A stretch of DNA of 58,348 bases from Darksidea phi (lineage: Eukaryota > Ascomycota > Dothideomycetes > Pleosporales > Lentitheciaceae): positions 9,731 to 68,078 of the forward strand of contig JASJFT010000238.1 in the NCBI GenBank assembly GCA_030770425.1, in the 5' to 3' direction. Below, piece by piece: positions 1 to 11,800 of this stretch. Positions within the stretch are counted from its first letter, which is position 1. Every line of letters begins with the position of its first letter. The notes below the pieces were generated by a model. That model was given only the letters and a program-made list of their open reading frames with translations, was not told where the DNA came from and made no database searches. Position numbers and translations under genes: made by a program.

Positions 1-160
1 AGGATCGGGCGCACTCATCAAGGATCGGGCGCACTCATCAAGGATCGGGCGCACTCATCAAGGATCGGGCGCACTCATCAAGGATCGGGCGCACTCATTA
101 TGGATTAGGGCACGATACCATAGTATAGCTATATATACAGAGAGAGTCCCCAGCACAGGC
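1..160. repeat. 20-bp minisatellite and repeat-element end (left copy)
   Basis: Five head-to-tail 20-bp units (AGGATCGGGCGCACTCATCA) fill 1-100, with only the last unit altered. A unique tail (tggattagggcacgataccatag) follows. The array touches the window edge and may continue further left. The same tail and degenerate 20-22 bp units recur at 20,531-20,670 in the same orientation, so this looks like the end of a dispersed element. I do not recognise the family. Confidence 0.85.
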
Positions 161-590
161 CACCTATGGACCAGGCTTGATCAAGCATTTCCCCATTTCC
201 TCAGTATCACCGCGTTAACCGTTGCTTTTATAGAATCTCCTGATCAGACGGAGTCCTGAAGCGCTCTGTTGTACAGACAGCCGTGACATTCTCAGTCACC
301 TGCACCCATCCATCTTCTACTTTTAAGTAGCCGATAAAAGGACAAGAAGGATATCGGTGCATACGGCCGGTCTTATGAGCAAGCATTGTTGGATTTGTTT
401 TCCTTTACATTCTTACCTATTATAAGCTATACTTTAGCTCTATTGTCGTGTATGGGGTGTGGGTATAGCACCTCTACTATATACAAACTCCTACTATATT
501 TCGTATAAACCTTATAGAGGAGACTTCTACTATATAAATCCAAAATAAATAAGTTATTAAAAAATCACCACAAAGAAGAGCTTCATTAGG
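161..590. other. Non-coding interior of left repeat region
   Basis: I find no convincing gene here. The part at 415-560 is AT-rich. The stretch lies between the minisatellite and the conserved palindrome of the left repeat region, and it does not obviously match the corresponding interior at 20,670-21,480. Confidence 0.5.
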
Positions 591-700
591 TTGCCCTCGC
601 AGTCATGCCATGACGTGAGCCGAAGGCAATGACTGCAACCGACAACCTTCTGCATTTCAAAGTCTTCGGTATTCGGGACGAAAATACCTTTTTATATTAC
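590..700. repeat. Conserved palindromic block (left copy)
   Basis: An 11/12-nt imperfect inverted repeat (599-609 with 625-636, 15-nt loop, one bulged A) sits in a block beginning ccctcgcagtc. The block recurs at about 21,492-21,600 with the same loop length and a loop core of tgacgtgagc. The downstream phrase tttcaa..tattcg is also shared. This marks the other side of the flanking repeat region. Its function is unknown. Confidence 0.75.
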
Positions 701-856
701 CTTTTTGGATTATTCCGCGAGTTTGACGACGCGACGGCTGCTACCCATTCAGTACTAAAGAACTAAGTACTAACTACCCTCTTACTATCATCTAACCACC
801 ACCTAACTACCCAACCTCGAAACCCGCCAAACCCTAACCTCACCCAACATCCCACC

Positions 857-1080
857 CCAAACCCACCCTACGCCGATTCAACCCTCCATCAACCCAACAT
901 CAACACATCAACCCAACATCAACACATCAACCCAACATCAACACATCAACCCAACATCAACACATCAACACATCAACACACCAACACATCAACACATCAA
1001 CACATCAACACATCAACACATCAACACATCAACACATCAACACATCAACACATCAACACACCAACACACTAACACACTAA
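857..1080. repeat. CAACACAT-type minisatellite
   Basis: The tract is a tandem low-complexity array built from ACATCAAC/ACCCAACATC units that passes into regular 8-mer units (aacacatc) and then aacacact. It is strongly strand-asymmetric, with C, A and T but no G on the plus strand. No coding potential is seen. Confidence 0.85.
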
Positions 1081-1813
1081 CACCCTTCACCCCACACCCC
1101 ACACCCATCCATTAGGCCCTGGAACCCGGAACCCGGAGCCCGGTGCCCGGGGCCAGAAACCCCCCTCTCCTAAACCTACACCCTACACGCTGCGTCCTGC
1201 GTTCCTACATCATCGGGCGTTATCCCCCTGGACTAAGCACCTTAAGTACCGAGGTCGCGGGTGGGTGGGACCCTTATCAGCTCGCTCACATCATCGTAAT
1301 CGGGGTGCTCGATGGCGCCCCGATTAAGGCCTCGGAAATTGGAGCTACATTGGGGGCCTTGGTGGCCGTGGGGAGTGGGGACGCGCTCTGGAGAGGAGGG
1401 GTAGCGTCTAGATTGGAGGGGTCGAGGTGCGCCGCGGTGTCAGCTGATTCCGCGTTCGGATTATTGCTTTTGTCTAATCACTTTAATCTTAAGATATTAC
1501 TGGAACAGTTGTTGAAAGGGGGCATCCTGGTATCAACAATAAAGTTAATTTTGAACTCTTCTCATTAAATTACATATACGTCTTGTTCGCCTCACGAACA
1601 GTCTTTACTCTACGGCACAAAGCCAGCACCAGACATCCCAAACGCTCCAAACACCTGCGCTAAACAAAGCGCCTCTATCCGTATCGTGAATAACAATAAA
1701 ACTCTGAACCGATGGCAACGAAGCCCATTCTTCAACCCAAAAAAAGTACTTCTAATCGTCTACTATTATCGCGCTATTCAGACAGCCGACTCAAGCAACA
1801 TTGGGACGCACGC
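1081..1813. other. Intergenic region downstream of FAS2
   Basis: An open frame crosses 1,143-1,568 but it begins at GTG, resembles nothing and has no splice context, so I do not call it a gene. The stretch includes the 3' flank of FAS2, whose stop codon lies at 1,814-1,816. No other feature is seen. Confidence 0.5.
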
Positions 1814-4800
1814 TTAGAAAGAAGCAACTGCGACAGCAACGGCTTGGTCGTCCGAGTGGCTAATGCTAATGCTGACGTTCTTGACGCCGACGCGCTTCGC
1901 TTCTTGATCAGCTACACCATGGAGCTGGAGACAGGTTAGTGATTGCAAAGCCAATATGCAGCAAGCGGATCATACCTTGACAGTTGGAGCGCCGTTTTCA
2001 TCGTTCACGATCTCAATGTCCCTCAGGGCAGCGCCGGCACCCTGACCCTTGACGCCTAGCGACTTGAAAACGGCCTCCTTCGCAGACCATCTGCCTGCGA
2101 AGCTTGAGTGGGGACTGGGAGCCTTTTTGCAGTACGCAATCTCTTGAGCGGTGAAGTTGCGCTCGACGAATGTGTCGTTCTCGATGTTTAGTGCATCAAT
2201 CCTCTCAACATCCACACCAATTTTGGTGTTTGCCGAAGCGTTAGCTTGCGTGATCGACTCGAGCATCTTCCTCGTCTCCTCGGCCTTGGGGTCCTTCTTT
2301 GGAGCCTCGTACTTCTTGGGGTATGCGTAGGTGGCCGTCTTTTTGTCGACCGAAACGCGAGCGCGGGGGTTGAGGAATACCTCTTGCATCTTGTCATCCT
2401 CGTAGGGAGCCTTGTCCTTGGCACGGAACATGGTGTTGTTGATGAGGCTGTCATGGAAGTATCGGTAAGCCTTCTTTTGACGGGACTCGACCTTTTGCTT
2501 GTAGGCGGCGTATTCGGTGTGGTCAAGGGTGGCGAAGAGGTACTTGGGATGAATACCAATCGCCTGAGCGCCCTTCTGACCGAAACCGAAAGAGGTAACG
2601 GAAAAGGCCTTGACACCGTCGGTCTGGATGGAACGAGATGGGTAGAGGATGTAGTCGAACTGCTCCATGACCTTGTCGACGTTGTCTGCATTGCGGTTAC
2701 CCGGGACGAGGCCGGAGTTGAGAACCTGCAGACAGCCGTTGAACATCCACGCACCGGCAGCACCCTTGGGATGACCAGTAAGGTATTTTTGGAAGATACC
2801 AAGGAGAGTATTGCCCTTGGTGCGGCCAAGGTGGCGCATTTGATTGCAGATAACATCCGACTCATTCTTGTCGTTGGCAACGGTCGAGGTACCGTGGAAT
2901 GAGGCAACATCAAGATCGTCGATAGTGAGACCCCAGGTCGCGAGCGCGCCGCGAAGAGGAGCAATACGGGGATCTGACTTCCAAAAGTTGTTACCTAGGC
3001 TGTTGAGGGCATCCTTCTCCTGTCGCTTGGCTTCACGCTCAATATGCGCGGCGCGCTCCTGCAGATACTCCGACTCGTTGAAGTTCTCGGCAGCATCCTT
3101 CATGGCGGCGACTTCCTCTTGAAGGTACATCAGCTCCGATTCATGCCACTGCTTGATCTGCTTGCGTCGAAGATCCATCTGCCGCCTCCTGTATTTGATG
3201 TCGAGTAGAGGCGAAGGGAACTTGGACGGCATCTCACGAGCAGTGGTCAGTACACCCTTGCCTGGAGCAGGAACCGAGCGACCAATCTTGTCGGTAGCCG
3301 TGGCCGTGTAGCCAAGAACGCCATAGATGGGAACGCCCATGTCGAGAGCAAGTCGTGCGTCCATGATGACCTGCATACCGCAACCTTGCGACTCCATGAA
3401 GCCGTTCCTGGTGGTCGTTGTTGGGCGAGACATCTCCTTGGGGGTGCGGCCGTGAGCGAACTCGTCTTCGGCATTGCTGGTGGCTTTCATGTTGGCGAAT
3501 TCGTACGAGCCTTCCTCTTGGAAGTCATCGAAACCACCGACAAAGCAGACACGGGCCTTGCCTTCCACAATGGTATCGTAGCCAATATCAATAGATTCCA
3601 CAGCAGTGGCACAGGCTCCGACGGGTGTCTTGATTGGGCCGGTAGATGACATGAGCAACATGTTGACCCACGCGCTCATAGTGTTGATGAAAGATTCCTG
3701 GAGGATATCCTTCTGGATAGGCTTATCAAGATAGCGGTCCTTGTACATGCCACGCAGAGCAGTCGTACCACCGATACCAGAACCAACACAATTGCCGACC
3801 TCGGAGATGTGCACGTACTTGTAGAACTCATACGGATCGGTGATACCGCTGGATAGCAGACACTCGGCAGTGGATACAAGCACGAAGAGCGTGACGGGGT
3901 CAACTTGAGATATGATGTCATCCGGAACACCATACTTCTTCGCATCCCAACCGGTGGGAACCTGACCTGCGACAAGACGATCGAAGCGCAGGGCCTTGGG
4001 GATCATGAGAGTGGCCCCCTTCCTGAGACGAACAGTGTACTCGCCAGACTCAGGGATCTCAAAGATCTCTACATGCTCGCCATGCTGGCGTCTGAACTCG
4101 TCTGCAAGCTCCTTGGAGGCCTCAAACGGATCAAGATCCTCTTGAATCTGGATCTCCTGGAGGAGCTGCTTCTTCTTAGGATCGTAACCATTGAATAGCT
4201 CCGGTTCGATGAGGCGGATGCCGGTGTGCTCCAAGATATGTTTCTCATACTTTGACTTGATGTCCTTGTCATCGACAGGCTCTCCAGACTTGGTATCGAC
4301 CCACCCAGAGTAGCTCTTGCCTTTGAGGGGACCGTTGTGATTCTTGATGAGGCCCATCATCCACGCCATCTCAACACAACCCTCAAGCGAGAACTCGCCA
4401 TAGGCCTCCATCTCCCAGCGGGTTCTGGAGTTACCCCACGGACCGACTTCGGCGAAACCAGTAACGACCACAACCTTCTCGAGATCGACCATTCCTTTGA
4501 GGTCAGCGTTGAGAGGCTTGACTTCACTTTCCCACTCGGGAAGCTTGGGAAAGTCGAACTTCATATTGGCTCTTGGCTGAATAGTCGCCTTCTTGTACAA
4601 GGCTTCGCTGGCCTCGCCGTTGACGATCTTGTTCTCAATGGCGTTCTCCTTGATGACGGCCTTGCGAACCTCGCTCGTCTCGGTGTACTCCTTGCGGAGA
4701 TCCATCATGAGGTCCTTTAGGTTGGGGATGTACTGGAAGCCACCATTCAAATCAGCCCAGACGGGTTCAATTTGGCAAAGATTGACAATGGGCGGTGCCA

Positions 4801-7498
4801 TGAGGCCAAGCAGATTGAATGCCATCTCCTGCTGCGAGAAGGTGCGAACACCGTATTGTTCGATACCCTCAGCGACGATGTTGTTACCGGCCATGAGACC
4901 AGTACCACGCGTCCAGCCGATGATCGCTCCGCAAATCGTAAGGAAGCTGCCCCAGCTCTCAGAGTGCCACCTAGTGAAAAGGGTCTCGAGCGCAATCTTG
5001 GATTCAGCATACAACCCGTCGTTGCCAAAGGTACCGTGGTTGGGAGAAAGGGGTAGGATGACCTGAGCGGGACGTGTCTCGTAGCCGTGAGCGGCCTTGT
5101 GTGTCTTGACGGCGCCAAGCAGTCGAAGGAGGTTGGTCAACATGATGCGGTGAGCAAGCTCAGACTTGGAGTCCAGGCCATCAATTTCACGGCCGTTCTC
5201 AGAGATGGCGGCGAAGGGGACGATGTAGTCCAGATCCCAGCCGAGACCGCTCTTGGTATCGAAAATATAGTCGACCAAAGCCTCAACATCCTGCTTGCTG
5301 CCTTGGTTGAACGGTACTACGATGAGCTGGGAGCCGCGCGCGCCGTAACGAGTGTACATGGACTGGTAGTATTCGTTCACTTCGCGGGAGAAGCGAGAGG
5401 TGGTGACAACGACCTTGGCACCGCCGCTGATCAGGCCCTGAAGCACTTCTGCACCAATGGAGCCCGCACCGGCGCCGGTCATGAGCGCGTACTTGCCCTG
5501 GAATGTAACACCATTCTTTGCAGCATTCTCAAGACCGTCGAGGTAGATTCCGGTGAGCTTCTTGCTGTATTCCCAGCCGTGATCGTCCTTCCTCTTGAGA
5601 TGCAAGAAGGGGATGGTTTCGACTTTGCCTTGCTTCGCCGAAGGGTTGACGCGACCGTTGCGGCCCTTCTTCCCTCCATTCACTGCTTTGCCGTTCTCGT
5701 TGGGGATGATCTGACCTTCGTTCATCGACAACGAGCGGATAACGTTGCTGTAGAGGCTCTTGATCTGGAGCTGCGACGACTTGGAAAGCTTGTGTTGCTG
5801 TTTGATGAGCTTGTAGATGCGTTGCAAGTCGTTCTGGACCTTGGTGCGGTTGCCGTACTCGGAGAGCTTGCCGCCTTCCGCCATCTCCCGGACGTAGTGC
5901 TCCAGCTTGCGCACACTTGGCCGGGGGACTTCGGCATAGTTCATGTTGCCCTTCGCATCGATGTCCAGGTGAGGCGCGGTTGGGACTGCGACATCCTTGA
6001 AGACGGGCGCCTCATTGAGGACATCCTTGCAGTTTTCGATGAGCTGCACGCCGAGCTCCTTCGCAAGCTCATATGTCTCGCCGCGTTCGGTCGGGCAATG
6101 GTCCATGTGATATTGCATGAAGTCGAGGAGAAGAGGGTTCGAGCGGTTCATGATCTGGATGCAGCGGCTCACGATTTCGCGGTCAACGGCCTTGAGGCGG
6201 CCGAAGATGATATCGTAGTACATGCTGAGAGCGTCCTGGCGGGCCCAATTCCACGACGAGTCGTAGACACGGGCTTTAAGGGGTGTGAACTGCGGCTCAA
6301 TGCCGGAAGCGTAGAAGTCGCCGTGTTCGGCGGTCCACAGGTCCAGTTGCGCCTGGAGAGCGGAAGAAGCCTTTTGGGATTCGACAAAAGCCTTGTCGCC
6401 GGCGCGGAGGTCCATCTTGAGATATCGCGCAAACAACTCGAGCTGTTGCTTGAAGAGCATGCGCTGGTCCTTGGTGAGGGCATCGATGGCCGCAGGGTCC
6501 ATCATCATGCCGCCCGCCGCACCTCCGGCGTCACCACCTGCTACCGGGGCGGAGAGGTTGATTCCGGCCGCCGCAGCATATTTGTTCGCCTGGTCGTCCA
6601 GCCACGCCTTTCCGTCGTTCTCCGATCCTAGGCGAGCTGCCGGTTCGTTTGTGAGGGCGAGCAGCAAGACACCGTCCTGGCGGCCCTGGGCCAAACCCCA
6701 CCGCGTCTCGAGGTGCTTCCGCACGGCAGTGATGTTGAAGCCACCGGGCATCTTCGACGACACCATGCGGGCGACGAGCGAGGACGACTGCTTTCCGAGC
6801 TGACCATTGAAGGTAGCCTGCATCGACGCACCGAGCTCATCCAGGGGGACATCTTCGGGCTTTTCTGGTGTTGAGCCGAACTCCTTGCCCAGGTCTCCCA
6901 GGATTTCGTTCTGGAGGGTTGATTTTCCTGTGTTCTGTTAGCGCCATGTTCACCCTCTCCATGCCAAAGACTCACCTCCGACCAAATCCTTGATGGCCTT
7001 GTTCAGGGGCACGTCGGCCAGCGGCTTCTTCAGCTTCTGGGCGACGAGGGCCCGCACGATGTCTGTTGCCGTGACGGGCGCGTCTGGCACCTGTGCTGCC
7101 GGGCCCGCGCTGGCTGCCGGCGGGGGTGCTGCGACTGCTGCCGCTGGAGCGGGCCCTGGTGGCGCCGTTGCGGGGGCATCTCCGCTGGGGGCGGCGGGCT
7201 CAGGCTCCTCCTCCACGGGGTCCACGTCGTAGTAGATGTCCTTAGCGTCCTTGTTGTAGCACAGAATCTGGCGTTGTACTGAGCGGGCGGCGTCGTGTGC
7301 TTCGTACTTGGAGGCGAGTGTGCGCTTGGCCATGACGCCGAGTGTGTCTGCAGGGCCAATCTCGACGATGCGCTCCGTCGTCTTCTCGCCGAGCACCACA
7401 TCCTGCGTCTCGATCCACCTCACGGGCGAGGCGAACTGGTATGCGAGCAGCTCAATGAGCAGCGTGTGCGAGAGCTCCTGCTCGATCTCGGGACGCAT
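1814..7498 (-). CDS. FAS2: Fatty acid synthase subunit alpha
   Basis: This is the alpha chain of the cytosolic fungal type I fatty acid synthase, which makes palmitoyl/stearoyl-CoA with FAS1. I read three exons: 7498-6976, 6927-1976 and 1924-1814. The introns are 48 nt (GTGAGT..ACAG) and 51 nt (GTATGA..CCAG with a CACTAAC branch). The product is 1,861 aa, normal for the family. The ATG at 7,498 begins [14 protein letters not shown], the conserved family start. In order I see the end of the malonyl/palmitoyl transferase region, and an ACP with DLVGGKSTL whose Ser177 carries phosphopantetheine and whose first intron splits the preceding Gly codon. Then come a ketoreductase ([10 protein letters not shown] near 657), a ketosynthase (Cys1280 in TPVGACATA, His1519 in FHGTST, His1560 in TGHPKG) and a C-terminal phosphopantetheinyl transferase from about 1738 (GVDVE). 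The last exon restores the usual ending in [17 protein letters not shown]. It is divergent from FAS1. Confidence 0.97.
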
Positions 7499-7525
7499 GG
7501 CGGTGGACGGCGTCGGCGGCGGCGA

Positions 7526-7562
7526 GGGGGTGGGTGGGTAGGTGGGTGAGGGAGTGAGTGGG
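7526..7562 (+). promoter_or_regulatory. Potential G-quadruplex tract in FAS2 5' leader
   Basis: The plus strand carries four or more runs of at least three G separated by 1-5 nt (7526-7530, 7532-7534, 7536-7538, 7544-7546, then further G runs). This satisfies the simple G4 motif. It lies 28-64 nt upstream of the FAS2 start, on the template strand, so the FAS2 mRNA would be C-rich here. Structure formation is untested. Confidence 0.45.
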
Positions 7563-8542
7563 AACGAGAGCACACACACTCAATGGGTATCTACAGGAGA
7601 AGGAAGGAAGGAACGACGGGTATCAATTGAGCAGAGGGGGCAGCGGCGGGAGCGGTGGCCGGCTGCAATTATGACGGTGCGGTGGACGGAGCTCGGGGGA
7701 GAGGTGTGCTCGAGCGGGCGCCTGGGAATGCCGCGTCGGGCTTGTAATAGAGCGGCTGAGGCGAGAGTGCGGGTGGTTCAGGAAGGGCAGCGACCCAACG
7801 CATTGGCTGGATATCTCTCAGTCGAGGGGGATGGGGTGGTGGAGGCAGCCGTCTCGGGCATGTTGAGGAACTTTTGGACGGCTCTAAAATTCGCGACCCC
7901 TGCACTCGCGCACGGCCGTGCGCCGGGCGGGCACTCAACACAAACCCGCGCGCCCGCCCAGCAGGGCCTGCTTGCGGAGTCCGGGCGCCGAGCCCAGGAC
8001 CCGCGTCAAACCACCGCTCAACAGGCAAATGCGGCGGGGACCTGCCGCTCACTAATCGCCGCTCACGTCAGTTGGCAACGCCGGCCGTGCCTGTGAACCA
8101 CGGCCCAGGTGCGCCGTGGTGGACGCGGTCCGCATTCTCTAGGTGCATGGCCGCGCCCCAACCATCCGCCCCCCCGGCAGTCCCTGTGCGCTAGCGGGCT
8201 CCAAGCCCGACCCTGCGCGACCTCTCCGCCCCCCCCAAAAAAAAGTCGCCAGAGGAGTCGCGGCCGCGTATTTACCCCCCTCCCCTCTGCCCCCTCGTGC
8301 TGCTATTGCTGCCTGCACCCTCAATTGCACTCACCGCCCCCCCTCCTGATTACTCGTCCGTCTTGTTGCCTGCCGTCGTGCGCGCGGCAGCCATCACTCG
8401 TAGCAAGGGCGCTGCCATCGCCAGATTGCAGTCCGAACAAAGTCCCGAGCTCGCTGGAGATTAGCTTCTGCCAGCTTCCCTCTCCCCCCGACAACACACG
8501 TCCACATCCTCTGCCCAGCCAGTCAGCCAGCCAGTCAGCCAG

Positions 8543-8836
8543 GTATGTCACTGCACTCTCGGGGATGCGTGGGCGGGTGAGTACCGCAGCGCTCCTACCT
8601 CAGCTCGCGGCGTTTCCCTCGTTCCCCGGGGTCTTGGGAGCTGTAGATGACCGAGTCCTTAAGCTCACGCCTGCCAGTCCTCAAGCCACGATACCAGTGA
8701 ACAGTCGCGCCTGCTGCATTGAACCGGTAAGAGGCACCGCCACTCTTTCATCCGTTCCCGCAATCTCCGCGCCAGTCGTGCCCCTCCCCCGAGCACCTCG
8801 AGCACATACAATAGTTTCGAGGCACACACGCTCACC
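8543..8836 (+). other. Candidate 5'-UTR intron of FAS1
   Basis: A strong donor AG|GTATGT lies at 8,543, about 290 nt upstream of the FAS1 ATG. Several acceptor candidates follow, such as the cag/ccag sites between about 8,670 and 8,780. No reading frame depends on it, so this would be a leader intron only. It is a weak call made from the donor alone. Confidence 0.25.
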
Positions 8837-11800
8837 ATGGCAGGCTTCACTAGAACCACCAAGATGTACGGCTCAGGCCCGCAAACCGGCATTTCGACGC
8901 CGCGCTCCCAGGCGTCGCTGCGTCCGCTCGTCCTCTCCCACGGCTCCCTCGAATACACCCTCCTCATTCCCACCGCCCTGCACTTCAATGCCCAACAATT
9001 GCGGGATGCCTTCAAGGCGACCCTGCCCGAGCCCACAGATGAACTGGCGCAAGACGACGAGCCCTCTTCGGTGCCAGAATTGGTAGGGCGATACCTGGGT
9101 TTCGTGGCCAAAGAGGTCGAGGAGGGCGACGATCCAGACTCGTTTGAAGAGGTCTTGAAGCTGGTGCTCACCGAATTCGAGCGCGCCTTCCTGCGCGGCA
9201 ACGAGGTGCATGCGCTGGCCGCCACTCTCCCCGGCATCCAGGAAAAGAAGCTCATCACGGTGCGGTCATACTACGCTGCACGGGCGGCGGCAGAGCGGCC
9301 CATCAAGTACCACGAGTCTGCCCTCCTCCGGGAAGCCGCCGACGAGAATGCCTTCGTCTACGCTGTGCTCGGCGGCCAGGGCAACATCGAGGAGTACTTC
9401 GAGGAGCTCCGCGAAATCTACAACACATACCCCTCCTTTGTCGAGGACTTTCTTGCCGCGGAAGCCCAGCACCTTCTCGCCCTGTCGCGTGACCCGCGCG
9501 CGGAGAAGCTCTACTCCAAGGGCCTGGATGTGATGCGATGGTTGAACAATAAGGACTCGCAGCCCGATACCGACTACCTAGTTTCGGCGCCTGTCAGTCT
9601 GCCCTTGATCGGGTTGACACAACTAGCACACTACGTCGTCACCTGTCGAGTGCTCGGTAGCCACCCGGGCCACCTCCGCAGCCGTCTCAGCGGCGTTACG
9701 GGTCACTCCCAGGGCGTCGTCACTGCAGCCGCCATTGCCGAGTCGCGGAATTGGGAGACATTTGAGCAGGCTGCCAAACGCGCCATCTCCATTCTCTTCT
9801 GGATTGGTACCCGCAGCCAGCAAGCCTATCCCCGCACATCCCTGTCTCCTACTGTGCTGCAAGATTCGGTCGACCATGGCGAGGGCACGCCGACCCCTAT
9901 GCTGTCGATCCGCGATCTCTCCCGAAAGGCGGTCCAGGAGCACATTGACGCCACCAATGCGCATCTGCCTCCCGAGAGGCACATTGCCATCTCCCTCGTC
10001 AACAGCGCTCGCAACTTCGTCGTTACCGGTCCGCCCATCTCGCTGTACGGCCTGAACCTCCGTCTGCGAAAGGTGAAGGCGCCCACGGGTCTAGACCAAA
10101 CGAGAATTCCCTTCACGGAGCGCAAGATCCGCTTTGTCAACCGCTTCCTGCCCATCACCGCGCCTTTCCACAGCCCTTATCTCCAAGAGGCGGCCAAACA
10201 GCTCGCCGATGATCTCAAGGACATCAGGATCCCCTCGAGTGATCTCGGCATTCCCATGTTCGACACCCACACCGGCGCCGATTTGCGCGAGGAGGGTAGC
10301 GACAACATTGTACCCCGACTTGTGCGCATGATTACGAACGACTCGGTGGAATGGGAAAAGGCCACTGTTTTCCCCCAGGCAACTCACATCCTCGACTTCG
10401 GACCTGGTGGTATCTCCGGTCTCGGCGTGTTGACCAACCGTAACAAGGATGGAACGGGCGTGCGTGTCATCCTGGCTGGTGCCATAGATGGCCAAAATGT
10501 CGAAGTGGGATACAAGCCCGAGATCTTCGACCGAGACTTCGACCACGCCGTCAAGTACGCTGTTGACTGGGTCAAGGAGCACGGCCCGCGTCTCGTCAGG
10601 ACATCTACCGGCGAGACCTACGTTGATACCAAGATGAGCCGAATGCTTGGCCTGCCCCCCGTCATGGTTGCTGGTATGACGCCTTGCACCGTTCCTTGGG
10701 ATTTTGTAGCTGCAACGATGAACGCTGGCTACGAGATCGAACTCGCGGGCGGTGGGTACTACAACGAAAAGACCATGACTGCTGCCATCAACAAGGTGGA
10801 AAAGGCCATCAAACCTGGTCGTGGTATCACCGTTAATCTGATCTACGTCAACCCACGTGCCATGGGATGGCAGATCCCGCTCCTGGCGAAGCTGCGAGCC
10901 GACGGCGTTCCTATAGAGGGTTTGACCATTGGCGCCGGTGTCCCTTCCATTGAAGTCGCCAATGAGTATATCCAGACTCTAGGTATCAAGCACATTGCCT
11001 TCAAGCCCGGATCGGTCGAAGCCATCCAGCAGACCATCAACATCGCCAAGGCGAACCCCGGCTTCCCAGTCTTGCTTCAGTGGACCGGAGGCCGTGGTGG
11101 CGGTCACCACTCTTTCGAGGACTTCCACCAACCTATTCTTCAGATGTACGGCCGCCTCCGCAAGTGTGACAATCTCATCCTTGTGGCCGGATCCGGTTTC
11201 GGTGGTGCTGAAGACACCTATCCCTACCTCACCGGTACCTGGTCGACCCGATTCGGCTACCCACCCATGCCCTACGACGGGTGTTTGTTTGGTAGCCGCG
11301 TGATGACTGCCAAGGAGGCGCATACCTCTAAGAACGCTAAACAAGCCATCGTCGACGCTCCTGGTCTTGAAGACTGCGACTGGGAAAAGACCTACAAGGG
11401 CGCTGCTGGTGGCGTCATCACCGTCCGCTCCGAGATGGGTGAGCCAATCCACAAGCTAGCGACTCGCGGTGTGATGTTCTGGCACGAGATGGATCAAAAG
11501 ATCTTCAGCTTGGACAAGGCCAAACGCATTCCAGAGCTCAAGAAGATGCGTGAGCACATCATCAACAAGCTCAACAACGACTTCCAGAAGGTCTGGTTTG
11601 GAAGGAACAAGCAGGGCGAATCGGTCGATCTCGAAGATATGACCTATGCTGAGGTTGTTCAACGCATGGTCGACCTCATGTATGTCAAGCACCAGTCCCG
11701 ATGGATCGAACCAAGCTTGAAGCGTCTGACTGGCGACTTTATCCGCCGAGTTGAGGAACGCTTTAGCACAGCCAACAGCGAGTCCCTCATCCAAACGTAT

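Larger units (their letters stand above)
7499..8836. promoter_or_regulatory. Shared divergent FAS2/FAS1 promoter region
   Basis: About 1.34 kb separates the two start codons. It is GC-rich and contains no gene. Visible elements are a CCAAT box on the minus strand (7,802-7,806, facing FAS2), a C8A8 tract at about 8,230-8,248, and pyrimidine-rich DNA upstream of FAS1. The duplicated phrase cagccagtcagc occurs near 8,516-8,541. The FAS1 ATG sits in a strong CTCACCATGG context. Co-regulation of the subunits from this bidirectional region is an inference from layout. Confidence 0.75.

Noticed and set aside
1..100. CRISPR-like or telomeric array
   Set aside because: The units are directly abutting 20-mers without spacers and do not resemble TTAGGG repeats.
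1143..1568. 141-codon open frame left of FAS2
   Set aside because: It starts at GTG, has no homology I recognise and no splice signals, and lies beside repeats.
5087..6631. 514-codon plus-strand open frame inside FAS2
   Set aside because: It is a mirror frame of the strongly biased FAS2 coding sequence, and the minus-strand protein is unmistakable.
7499..7579. N-terminal extension of FAS2
   Set aside because: The upstream frame is open but its first codon is GTG and the extension is low-complexity Pro/Thr/Ser. The family start is the ATG at 7,498.
8109..9086. 325-codon frame overlapping the FAS1 start
   Set aside because: It is a Pro/Ser-rich frame in promoter DNA that overlaps the conserved FAS1 N-terminus in another frame. 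It is a composition artefact.
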